A DNA stretch of 7,554 bases from Candidatus Moraniibacteriota bacterium. Its GTDB lineage: Bacteria; Patescibacteriota; Minisyncoccia; Moranbacterales; GCA-2747515. The stretch lies in assembly GCA_029933995.1 (NCBI GenBank), contig JAOZNB010000054.1, positions 1 to 7,554 of the forward strand, given 5' to 3'. A program made the translations under genes and the position numbers. The notes beneath the pieces were generated by a model. The model did not search any database, was not told where the DNA came from, and saw only the letters and a list, made by a program, of their open reading frames with translations. Positions 1 through 5,566 of this stretch are shown here, piece after piece. The stretch's first letter is position 1; each line of letters starts with the position of its first letter.

Positions 1-1
1 T

Positions 2-127
2 GGTTTTACAGTTAAAGTGAAGATTGTCTTTGGTGAACGACCAGAATATGAATTACCAGATGGTGTACAGCTGGCAGGAGGAAATAAAAAGTCTTATTAT
101 GAAATAAATCCTGATGTTGAAAATTAA
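2..127 (+). CDS. C-terminal end of an unrecognised protein (5' partial)
   Basis: An open frame enters from the left edge and ends at TAA 125-127, giving 41 residues that finish in SYYEINPDVEN. The tail is hydrophilic with mixed charge, and has no membrane segment or cysteine. I do not recognise the family from this fragment. Its stop codon lies only 2 bases from the stop of the convergent phosphatidyltransferase gene, so there is no room for a terminator between the two. The frame is supported by its sensible residue composition and by the other two forward frames: frame 1 stops at once. The beginning of the gene is outside the window. Confidence 0.6.
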   Translation, partial: GFTVKVKIVFGERPEYELPDGVQLAGGNKKSYYEINPDVEN

Positions 128-129
128 AT

Positions 130-678
130 TTATTTTTTTATTGCATTTTTGAAAGTTTGTATGTACGTATAGCCACTTGTTAGTGAAAATATTACAGCAA
201 GTGCTCCAGTGCTAATTGCGATATAGGAAATCCATTGTAATGGATAGATGAGATATAAAAGTATAAAAATAATCATAAGCATTTGAAATGTGGTTTTAAG
301 TTTTGCACTGAATATTGCAGGCAGTGTATTACTTTTTGCAATGATCGCACTGCGAATAGAATCAATTGTAAGATCACGGAGAATTAAAATTATAATAAAA
401 AATTGTGGTACAGCATTGTATTCAAAAACGAGTACTAAAAGTGAAAAAACTAAAATTTTGTCCAAGAGAGGGTCAGCGGTTTTGCCAAAGTCAGAGACGA
501 CATGCCATTTACGTGCTAAATAACCATCCAAAAAATCGGAAAGTGAAGCAATGATAAAAAGTGTCAAAATTAGTGACATGTATTTTTGTGCATCAAGGAG
601 AAATAATATAATGATTACTATTGTAAATAGGCCACGTGTAATCGTGATAATATTTGGGATATTTTTTTTGTTCAACAT
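130..678 (-). CDS. pgsA: CDP-diacylglycerol-glycerol-3-phosphate 3-phosphatidyltransferase (PGP synthase)
   Basis: This integral membrane enzyme would transfer a phosphatidyl group from CDP-diacylglycerol to glycerol-3-phosphate, giving phosphatidylglycerophosphate, the precursor of phosphatidylglycerol. The complete CDP-alcohol phosphotransferase signature D-x2-D-G-x2-A-R-x8-G-x3-D-x3-D is visible: D48, D51, G52, A55, R56, G65, D69 and D73. The four aspartates are the metal and catalytic residues of the family. At 182 aa it has the normal length, with hydrophobic segments on both sides of the motif (about 10-30, 35-50, 75-110, 130-175). The N-terminal NIPNIITITR matches the usual 'NxPNxLTxxR' start of PgsA. 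It lies 18 bases after the CarS-like gene on the same strand and is probably co-transcribed with it. No Shine-Dalgarno sequence is visible. A related CDP-alcohol phosphotransferase with another acceptor cannot be excluded, but PgsA is the best fit. Confidence 0.88.
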   Translation of the reverse strand: MLNKKNIPNIITITRGLFTIVIIILFLLDAQKYMSLILTLFIIASLSDFLDGYLARKWHVVSDFGKTADPLLDKILVFSLLVLVFEYNAVPQFFIIILILRDLTIDSIRSAIIAKSNTLPAIFSAKLKTTFQMLMIIFILLYLIYPLQWISYIAISTGALAVIFSLTSGYTYIQTFKNAIKK

Positions 679-696
679 AATGTGAGTTTTAAGATA

Positions 697-1233
697 TTAC
701 CAATATGTATTTTTTATACCAAACAAATAAGCTGTGATATTTGTTATAGGATTCATGACGAGTGCAAATACTAGGAGAAATATAATGTCCCACAGAGTCC
801 AACTTATAAAAGGGATTGTAAAAAGTATAAATCCTAATATATAATCAATTTGATCAAGTGGTATAAACGGTTTACCACTTGGTATATTGCTTTGTCTTTT
901 AATTATGCTAGCAATAGCATCTCCAAATAATGCACCAAATCCAGCTGCGGCACCAAATAATAATGTTGTTGATACAGTATCCATTTTAATTTCATCAAAA
1001 AAAGGAAGATAAAATTGTACAAGTGCAATAAGGGCACCACTAACAGTACCAGTTATGAGCCCTCGCCATGTTTTATTTTTACCTAAGATTGCACGATCTC
1101 GAAATATTTTATTTGCGTCAATTGGAGATGCTAATCGTGGACAAATTCCTGTTTTTGTGGCAACAATCGGAATCATGTTAGCAATAAATGCGGGTAGTGC
1201 AAGATAGAGTAGTGTAATAAAATCGTATAACAT
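697..1233 (-). CDS. CarS-like CDP-lipid synthase (CDP-archaeol synthase family, DUF46)
   Basis: This polytopic membrane protein of 178 aa should activate a phosphatidic-acid-type lipid with CTP to make a CDP-lipid. The CarS/DUF46 signatures occur in order: an N-terminal helix ending in AN-M-P (18-21), LGKNKTWRG (50-58), a glycine-rich helix, GDAIASIIKR (104-113), the DQIDYILG block (127-134), and a C-terminal N-P-x-x-N plus 'GIKNTYW' end typical of the family. In archaea CarS makes CDP-archaeol. In a bacterium the substrate may be ordinary phosphatidate, but that is inference. The gene directly precedes pgsA, whose substrate would be the CDP-lipid, so the pair forms two consecutive steps. A weak TATACT-like -10 for this strand lies at 1274-1279 in the gap shared with the sigma factor gene. 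No Shine-Dalgarno sequence is evident. The family call is firm, the exact lipid is not. Confidence 0.85.
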   Translation of the reverse strand: MLYDFITLLYLALPAFIANMIPIVATKTGICPRLASPIDANKIFRDRAILGKNKTWRGLITGTVSGALIALVQFYLPFFDEIKMDTVSTTLLFGAAAGFGALFGDAIASIIKRQSNIPSGKPFIPLDQIDYILGFILFTIPFISWTLWDIIFLLVFALVMNPITNITAYLFGIKNTYW

Positions 1234-1297
1234 ATCTGTAATTAATAATTTTTGTAAATATATTTATAATAATAGTATATCAAAAAATGATATTCAG

Positions 1298-1323
1298 TGA
1301 AAGAAAAAAACTGTGCATGCGTA
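1298..1323 (+). promoter_or_regulatory. Putative ECF-type promoter of the sigma factor operon (TGAAAG-N16-CGTA)
   Basis: TGAAAG at 1298-1303 and CGTA at 1320-1323 are separated by exactly 16 bases, 25 bases before the sigma factor start codon. The arrangement resembles SigW-type ECF promoters (TGAAAC, 16-17 bases, CGTA). The same pair with the same spacing stands upstream of the exported-protein gene (2847-2872). TATAAT hexamers at 1322-1327 and 1335-1340 could instead serve the housekeeping sigma factor. The second would start the transcript almost at the ATG. Confidence 0.5.
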
Positions 1324-1347
1324 TAATATAAGTATATAATAAAAATC

Positions 1348-1935
1348 ATGACATTTGATAACATTCACGATAAAACAGATAAAGAACTTGTGAAGTTGAC
1401 GCAGAAAGACCCTGCTGTTTTTGGTGTATTAATGACACGATATGAAAATAGGATGCTTGTATATATTCGACGTATATCATCGGTAACAACCGAGGAAGCA
1501 GAAGATATTTTGCAAGATAGTTTTTTGAAAGCTTACAAAAATCTAAATAGTTTTGACAGTAGTTTATCTTTTTCCTCATGGCTATATCGTATCGTGCACA
1601 ATGAAACAATTAGTGCATGGCGAAAAAATAAATCAAGACCGCAGGGAAATATGGCACAAGTAGATGATGAATTTTTGGAGCGTATAGTAGACTCACAGGA
1701 CATTGTAGAGGAGATGGATAGAGAAATACTTAAAAAAGTGATGATGGGTGCAATGGTTGATATGGATGATAAATATAGAGAAATTCTGATTTTGAAATAT
1801 ATTGAAGATAAAAATTATGATGAAATTTCAGATATTTTGAAAAAACCAGCAGGCACAGTCGCAACACATATTAGTAGGGCTAAAAAACAATTTCGTGATT
1901 TATGTGAAAAAAAAGATATTAATTTTTTAATATAG
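1348..1935 (+). CDS. RNA polymerase sigma factor, ECF subfamily
   Basis: This 195-aa protein has the two-domain layout of ECF sigma factors, which direct RNA polymerase to a small set of stress or envelope promoters. Region 2 spans about 24-92, with the core-binding and -10 recognition block around EDILQDSFLKAYKNL (52-66) and SFSSWLYRIVHN (74-85). A charged linker covers about 93-127. Region 4 spans about 128-186, with the helix-turn-helix NYDEISDILKKPAGTVATHISRAKK (156-180) that would read the -35 element. There is no region 1.1 or region 3, as expected for the subfamily. The next in-frame Met is residue 29, inside region 2, which supports the start at 1348. The membrane protein gene follows after 5 bases, the classic position of an anti-sigma partner. 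An ECF-like promoter lies just upstream, suggesting that the gene drives its own expression. Confidence 0.93.
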   Translation: MTFDNIHDKTDKELVKLTQKDPAVFGVLMTRYENRMLVYIRRISSVTTEEAEDILQDSFLKAYKNLNSFDSSLSFSSWLYRIVHNETISAWRKNKSRPQGNMAQVDDEFLERIVDSQDIVEEMDREILKKVMMGAMVDMDDKYREILILKYIEDKNYDEISDILKKPAGTVATHISRAKKQFRDLCEKKDINFLI

Positions 1936-1940
1936 GTAAT

Positions 1941-2783
1941 ATGACAGAAAAAAATCCAACACAAAGTGCAATGGATAAAATATTGCAAGGCGAGGTGAAA
2001 CAAATACCTCGTTGGCATTTTGTTGTGAAAAATATTGTCCTATGGTCTGTTGGTTTTTTGTGTATCGTAGCCGGTGCTCTAACTGTGAGTTTGGTTATAT
2101 TTACATTTGCAAATAGTGCTTTTGTTTTGCGAGATATTTCAAAACATAATTTTTTTCAACACATTATGATTGTATTACCACTTTTGTGGATTATTATTAC
2201 AATTCTTTTTGCAGCTCTTTTTGATATTTTTGTACGACATACAAAAAAAGGATACAAATATTCTTTATGGTTAATTGTCTTGGTTAATATGTTTTTAAGT
2301 GTGATTGTAGGGATAATGTTTTATTTTTTTGGCATTAGTCATGTTGTTGATGATATGATGAACACACACTTTCGAAGTTATCATAGTGTGGAGAAACGAC
2401 AAGCGCAGCTTTTCAATAATCCTGGCAAAGGTGTAATTATTGGTCATGTAACCAAATGTGGAGATGAATATTTTACACTAGTAACATCTGATAATACACA
2501 GTGGCACGTTATACGTGAACATATTACAGAATTTAAACAAAATAAAATTAGCGATGGACAACGGTTTGTTGTCATAGGTAAGGTAATTGATCAGGGCGTT
2601 TTTGTCGCATGTGATATTCGTATGCGTGGCATGTCAGGCAGTAATAGGCAATTGCAACGTAAACGCATGGAACAAGTTCACGAAAATAACTTTGTAGATG
2701 TAGATTCACATAAGGTACGTTTTGGACAAATACCACAAAATATGGACGTTATGATTCAAGAAGCTTGTGTACATGTACAATAG
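1941..2783 (+). CDS. Three-helix membrane protein, probable regulator (anti-sigma-like) of the adjacent sigma factor
   Basis: This 280-aa protein has a short basic N-terminus (1-30, with 'IPRWHFVVKN'), three predicted membrane helices (about 33-57, 72-98, 107-131) and a soluble C-terminal part. The basic loop RHTKKGYKY between helices 2 and 3 fixes the topology: N-terminus inside, C-terminal 150 residues outside. Within that part, residues 163-227 (GKGVIIGHVTKCGDEYFTLV ... FVVIGKVIDQGVFVACDI) look like a small beta-barrel of OB type, preceded by a His-rich stretch (HVVDD...HFRSYH, 134-148). The gene begins 5 bases after the sigma stop codon, with a weak AGGT close to the ATG, and the two end at one shared terminator. 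The anti-sigma role is inferred from this linkage and topology. No zinc-binding HxxxCxxC anti-sigma motif is present. I recall the 'PRW-x-F' three-helix architecture from other CPR genomes but cannot name a characterised member. Confidence 0.8.
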   Translation: MTEKNPTQSAMDKILQGEVKQIPRWHFVVKNIVLWSVGFLCIVAGALTVSLVIFTFANSAFVLRDISKHNFFQHIMIVLPLLWIIITILFAALFDIFVRHTKKGYKYSLWLIVLVNMFLSVIVGIMFYFFGISHVVDDMMNTHFRSYHSVEKRQAQLFNNPGKGVIIGHVTKCGDEYFTLVTSDNTQWHVIREHITEFKQNKISDGQRFVVIGKVIDQGVFVACDIRMRGMSGSNRQLQRKRMEQVHENNFVDVDSHKVRFGQIPQNMDVMIQEACVHVQ

Positions 2784-2800
2784 ACATCTTTTGGGTCACT

Positions 2801-2840
2801 GTAGTGGACGGGCATGTCCGTCCACTACTTTTGTTTTTTT
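2801..2840 (+). terminator. Rho-independent terminator after the sigma/membrane-protein operon
   Basis: An 11-bp perfect stem (GTAGTGGACGG at 2801-2811 with its complement at 2818-2828) closes a 6-base loop and runs into TTTTGTTTTTTT (2829-2840). It begins 18 bases after the stop codon and separates the sigma operon from the exported-protein gene, so the latter needs its own promoter. Confidence 0.9.
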
Positions 2841-2846
2841 GTAGAG

Positions 2847-2872
2847 TGAAAGAAAAATATTTTTTATACGTA
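2847..2872 (+). promoter_or_regulatory. Putative ECF-type promoter of the exported-protein gene (TGAAAG-N16-CGTA)
   Basis: TGAAAG (2847-2852) and CGTA (2869-2872) have the same 16-base spacing as the pair before the sigma factor gene. The identity around the upstream element extends to 12 bases, GTGAAAGAAAAA (2846-2857, compare 1297-1308), while the spacer sequences differ. A start about 7 bases after CGTA would give a leader of roughly 40 bases beginning just before the palindrome at 2883-2901. A housekeeping-like TATAAT at 2904-2909 is the alternative. Confidence 0.5.
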
Positions 2873-2882
2873 GTAATAAATG

Positions 2883-2901
2883 TGCAGTATAATATACTGC
2901 A
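2883..2901. promoter_or_regulatory. Perfect 19-base palindrome in the leader of the exported-protein gene
   Basis: TGCAGTATAATATACTGCA reads as two perfect 9-base arms around a central A. It contains a TATAAT (2888-2893) and lies between the ECF-like promoter and the start codon. It could be an operator for a dimeric repressor, or a hairpin at the 5' end of the mRNA. No regulator gene is recognisable nearby apart from the sigma pair. Confidence 0.45.
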
Positions 2902-2921
2902 GATATAATCTAATAAAACAA

Positions 2922-3455
2922 ATGTATATGACATACAAAAAGAAAACTTTAGCAGGATCACTTGCTGTTGCAGTGGCTGCTGGTGCTATTAGTGTAGGTG
3001 TAGCAAGTGCTCACTTTGGTTCAAATAGTGATGATCGTGAAGCTGTACATAATGCAATTAGAAATAATGATTTCAAAGCTTTTTCCAAAGCAATTGAAGG
3101 ACGTTCAATTATTCATAATGTAGACACGGAAAAAGAATTTACAGCAATAGCCTTGGCGTATGACCTGAGACACGACGGTAAATACAAAGAAGCACGAGAG
3201 GTATTAGAAAGAGCGGGAATAGAACGTCCTGGACATGAACGTATACGACACAGAGATAATCTAGGCATAAGATCATCCGTAGACAATAATGATTGGAATG
3301 AATTTCAAGAAGTTGCAAACGGAAGAATTTCTAATAAAATTGATTCAGAAGACAAATTTAATCTATTTGTAGAGGCTCATGAATTACGTAAAGATGGTAG
3401 ATATGGAGAAGCTCATAAAATTATGAATAAACTAGGTTTAGGTCATATGAAATAA
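2922..3455 (+). CDS. Small exported protein with two helical (TPR-like) repeats
   Basis: From Met 2922 the product is 177 aa. An equally good start is Met 2928, which begins MTYKKKTLAG. A signal peptide is clear: basic KKK, a hydrophobic Ala/Val core and an ASA|HF cleavage site about 30 residues in. The upstream in-frame ATG at 2880 would place a polar extension before the signal and overlap the promoter, so I rejected it. The mature part is two copies of a 60-65-residue unit. Copy one reads VHNAIRNNDFKAFSKAIEGR ... AYDLRHDGKYKEAREVLERAGI; copy two reads IRSSVDNNDWNEFQEVANGR ... AHELRKDGRYGEAHKIMNKLGL. The shared core 'LR-x-DG-[KR]-Y-x-EA' resembles paired TPR helices. The protein is charged, has no cysteine in the mature part and shows no catalytic motif. 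Its promoter resembles that of the sigma factor gene, so it is a candidate member of that regulon. Its function is unknown. Confidence 0.82.
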   Translation: MYMTYKKKTLAGSLAVAVAAGAISVGVASAHFGSNSDDREAVHNAIRNNDFKAFSKAIEGRSIIHNVDTEKEFTAIALAYDLRHDGKYKEAREVLERAGIERPGHERIRHRDNLGIRSSVDNNDWNEFQEVANGRISNKIDSEDKFNLFVEAHELRKDGRYGEAHKIMNKLGLGHMK

Positions 3456-3464
3456 GATAACAAT

Positions 3465-3499
3465 AAAAAAGCTGGTCTTGGGAGAGGCCAGTTTTTTTT
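3465..3499 (+). terminator. Rho-independent terminator after the exported-protein gene
   Basis: The stem CTGGTCT (3472-3478) pairs with AGGCCAG (3485-3491), including one G-U pair, around a 6-base loop. It is flanked by six A (3465-3470) and eight T (3492-3499), so it could also act in the opposite direction. It begins 9 bases after the stop codon. The T-tract runs directly into the edge of repeat copy A. Confidence 0.85.
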
Positions 3500-3507
3500 G
3501 TTTTCAA

Positions 3508-3644
3508 CGTCTTTGCGAACAAAGCGTGCCATGTTGTGTGATAAATGAAGCAATCTCGAACAGTAATCAATAATCTAATAATTTTATAGCCTTGTGATAT
3601 TCTGACAGAGATTGCCACGTCGCTAAACGCTCCTCGCAATGACG
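3508..3644. repeat. Dispersed palindromic repeat, family 1, copy A (full length)
   Basis: This 137-base non-coding element has inverted ends: CGTCTTTGCG (3508-3517) against CGCAATGACG (3635-3644), one mismatch. An inner inverted pair, GCAATCTC (3550-3557) and GAGATTGC (3608-3615), encloses an AT-rich core of about 50 bases. It could fold into one long imperfect hairpin. A second full copy (D) lies at 6704-6836, with partial copies at 3654, 3981, 6508 and 6848. The right half resembles a 'GTCATTGCGAGGAGC' dispersed repeat I recall from many environmental bacteria. It contains no open frame, so it would be a REP/MITE-like passenger. Confidence 0.8.
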
Positions 3645-3653
3645 TGTTAACAT

Positions 3654-3760
3654 CGTCTTTGCGAATAAGGAGTGTTATGCTGCATATTAAGTGAAGCAAT
3701 CTCAAATAGTAATATAATAATCTGAGAGTATTACGATAATACTATAGTCTTATGATTAAA
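3654..3760. repeat. Family 1 repeat, copy B, left part
   Basis: Starting 9 bases after copy A, CGTCTTTGCG (3654-3663), GTGAAGCAATCTC and the following AATAGTAAT...AATCT core repeat the left part of the family. The match fades after TTATGAT near 3760. The expected right end does not follow but reappears at about 3981-4007, beyond a block of different sequence. This suggests that the copy was split by another insertion. Confidence 0.65.
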
Positions 3761-3982
3761 ATTAACTTAAACCAATCCCTTAAAAAAAGGATTAGGATGG
3801 TAGTTAATGAAAAGGAGGAGAGGATGATAGTCAAGTTTAATGTTGAGATTTGATAATTAAGTTAATTAAAACTTCCTCCACATTGAAAAGGGGATTGAGG
3901 AGGGGGTAGATGTATTATTACAAAAATTACAATTTTATTATAATATTATTGAGTTTGTCGTGCCTGCCTGCTGGTAGGTAGG
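3761..3982. repeat. Second, hairpin-rich repeat family inserted in copy B
   Basis: This stretch has no plausible gene. It contains purine-rich and pyrimidine-rich blocks that can pair, such as AATCCCTT with AAAGGATT (3774-3793), and CTTCCTCC with GAGGAGGGGG (about 3870-3907). It ends in the imperfect palindrome CCTGCCTGCTGGTAGGTAGG (3963-3982). That palindrome recurs as its reverse complement, with 2 differences in 20, at 6649-6668 in the other repeat cluster. Exact borders are uncertain. Confidence 0.5.
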
Positions 3983-4060
3983 TCGCTAAATGTTCCTCGC
4001 AAAGACGTGTAGGGGGATGTGAGTTTTTGATGTTGTTAAACACTCCCTGCAAAGATCTGT
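3981..4060. repeat. Two family 1 right-end fragments
   Basis: GTCGCTAAATGTTCCTCGCAAAGACG (ending at 4007) matches the right end of copy A and is probably the displaced right end of copy B. A second, more decayed version, GTTGTTAAACACTCCCTGCAAAGATC, follows at about 4032-4057. The remainder of the gap up to the next promoter shows nothing further. Confidence 0.6.
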
Positions 4061-4112
4061 AAGTTGTTGGCCAATGTTATTCTTTTAAAAATTCACACAT
4101 TTTACAAAAGTA

Positions 4113-4121
4113 TGATATAAT
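4113..4121 (+). promoter_or_regulatory. Extended -10 promoter of the first glucosaminidase-like gene
   Basis: TGATATAAT (4113-4121) is a perfect extended -10 element. No good -35 is visible. Transcription would start about 7 bases downstream, only 2-4 bases before the ATG at 4131, so the mRNA would be leaderless or nearly so. Confidence 0.6.
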
Positions 4122-4130
4122 ATATTTTGT

Positions 4131-5408
4131 ATGGATATTAATTCTAAACATTTACCAAAAGAAAATAAATTGGTACAAAAAATAAATAAAAAGATGGTTG
4201 GTGATAGTATTAGAGTTCAATCACAGAAATCACATACAATTCAGCTATCGGAATTACAGAATGTCATAGAAAGTAATCATCGTAAAAATACACAAGCTTT
4301 GCTCCTGGATGGACAGCGCACGGATTTTTTTGTTACGGAAGATTCACGAAAATATATTTCTTTGAAACAACGATATAAGAAAGATAATCGTTATGATTAT
4401 ATTGATTCACGAGGGTATTTTGACAGTGTTCATCTGCGTTACATTAAAACATATTCAGCGAGTGAATTGCAATATAATGGCATTGTATCAGAATTTCGTA
4501 ACGCTCGTGATATTGCAACATCATTTAGAGAAGCTTTAAGATTAGATCTTTCTCCGATACGAATGTGGCAGGTATCTATTGCTGGTGCTGTACTATTTGG
4601 TATGATCTCGATGAGCATGATTTACAATAACCTTGGTCAAAGTGCATTTGCTAGTGAAAGTGGTAAGGTTATTGAATCTGGTGAAAAAATAGAGATAGTA
4701 ACAGAGGAAAATGTTGATGAAATAAAAATTGAAGAAAAAATCGTTAATGTTGATGAAAAAGCTCAGTTAGATATAGAAGAGGAAATATCTCCTGTTGTTG
4801 AAGTTGAGGTGAATATAGAAAAACAAGAAATAGTTGATGAGGTGAAAAATGAAGAAGAAATTAAAGAGGTAGTTTCTGTTGATAGTGTTCAAAAAAGTGA
4901 GACAAAAGAAATTGTTGAAAAAGAGATAAAATCTATTGATAGCGTTGTGGAAAAAGATGATGACATTATTTTAGAAGCAAAGGAATATTCTTTAGAAGAC
5001 TCTGCTTATGAAATGGTAGAAGGTTTTCCAATTGAAAAAATGTTACCACATATTTTAAAACAAGATCCAGAAGTTGCAAAATATTTAATTGCAATGGCAA
5101 AGCAAGAAAGTGCTTGGGGTAAACGAGTGCCAGTACTCGAGGGTCAAGATTGTTATAATTATTGGGGATTTCGAAGTCAGAGAAAATTAATGGGTTCTGG
5201 TGGACATACTTGTTTTAATAGTCGTCAGGATGCTGTGGAAACAGTTGGAAGACGTATACATGAACTCATATATGAGTATGATCGTACGACTGCAGAAAGG
5301 CTTATTGTTTGGAAATGTGGTAGCTCATGTGATGGGCATTCACAGGAGGGTGTTGATAGGTGGATTCGTGTGGTAGATACTTATTATAGTAAGTTATCAA
5401 AAAAATAA
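4131..5408 (+). CDS. Membrane-anchored glucosaminidase-like (GH73-type) wall hydrolase with long acidic linker
   Basis: This 425-aa protein has four parts. A polar cytoplasmic N-terminal region (1-145) matches nothing I recognise. One membrane helix (about 146-165) makes it a type II anchor. An acidic, Glu/Val/Ile/Lys-rich linker (about 176-290) is low in complexity and probably extended. The extracytoplasmic C-terminal domain (about 298-422) has the order seen in GH73 N-acetylglucosaminidases: a helix ending AKQESAWGK with candidate catalytic Glu326, then DCYNYWGF (340-347), then a helix after 'CFNSRQDAVETV'. Four cysteines (341, 361, 396, 400) are shared with the next gene and could form disulfides outside the membrane. 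WKCGSSCDGHS (394-404) and a C-terminal 'WIRVVDTYY' are also shared. It would cut peptidoglycan glycan strands, its own or a host's. Activity is inferred from motifs. The next in-frame Met is residue 22, and the promoter sits immediately before Met1. Confidence 0.78.
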   Translation: MDINSKHLPKENKLVQKINKKMVGDSIRVQSQKSHTIQLSELQNVIESNHRKNTQALLLDGQRTDFFVTEDSRKYISLKQRYKKDNRYDYIDSRGYFDSVHLRYIKTYSASELQYNGIVSEFRNARDIATSFREALRLDLSPIRMWQVSIAGAVLFGMISMSMIYNNLGQSAFASESGKVIESGEKIEIVTEENVDEIKIEEKIVNVDEKAQLDIEEEISPVVEVEVNIEKQEIVDEVKNEEEIKEVVSVDSVQKSETKEIVEKEIKSIDSVVEKDDDIILEAKEYSLEDSAYEMVEGFPIEKMLPHILKQDPEVAKYLIAMAKQESAWGKRVPVLEGQDCYNYWGFRSQRKLMGSGGHTCFNSRQDAVETVGRRIHELIYEYDRTTAERLIVWKCGSSCDGHSQEGVDRWIRVVDTYYSKLSKK

Positions 5409-5420
5409 ATTGAACAAAAG

Positions 5421-5462
5421 ATAGTCATAAAAACCCCTTGTTTGAGGGGTTTTTATGACTAT
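5421..5462 (+). terminator. Large hairpin terminator between the two glucosaminidase-like genes
   Basis: Arms 5421-5438 and 5445-5462 pair perfectly over 18 bp, with a GC-rich top (CCCCT/AGGGG) and A5/T5 tracts in the middle of the stem. The T-tract after AGGGG makes it work as a terminator for the gene ending at 5408. The symmetry would allow action on both strands. Its last base, T5462, is also the first base of the TTGACA of the next promoter. Confidence 0.85.
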
Positions 5463-5489
5463 TGACAAATTTTATCAGAGGAGTATACT
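5462..5489 (+). promoter_or_regulatory. Consensus sigma-70-type promoter of the second glucosaminidase-like gene
   Basis: TTGACA (5462-5467) and TATACT (5484-5489) are 16 bases apart, the best housekeeping-type promoter in the window. A start near 5496 leaves a leader of about 70 bases before the ATG at 5567, without a clear Shine-Dalgarno sequence near the start codon. Confidence 0.75.
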
Positions 5490-5566
5490 CGTATCTATGT
5501 GTGCAATTTTTGTATGCTACTTCATCTGAGATTTTTGGGTGAAGCTAGAGGTTTTATTCGTAAAAC

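Noticed and set aside
150..169. Third TGAAAG...CGTA pair
   Set aside because: The spacing is only 10 bases and it lies inside the pgsA coding region, so it does not fit the promoter pattern.
290..523. 77-codon + strand frame opposite pgsA
   Set aside because: It lies entirely inside pgsA, whose catalytic signature is complete, and the product has no recognisable feature. It is a shadow frame.
1346..2018. - strand frames opposite the sigma factor and membrane protein genes
   Set aside because: They overlap firmly identified genes, are rich in Cys/Phe/Tyr as expected of antisense frames in AT-rich DNA, and match no family.
2880..2921. In-frame ATG at 2880 as the start of the exported protein
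   Set aside because: It adds a polar, cysteine-containing stretch before a clean signal peptide and overlaps the palindrome and the TATAAT boxes. ATG 2922 or 2928 gives a normal signal peptide.
3421..3705. 94-codon - strand frame over the terminator and repeat copies A and B
   Set aside because: It runs through a terminator hairpin and two non-coding repeats, and its residues derive from the repeat sequence.
3508..4060. CRISPR array
   Set aside because: The repeated units are long, diverged, inverted-ended and unevenly spaced. There are no short identical direct repeats with unique spacers.
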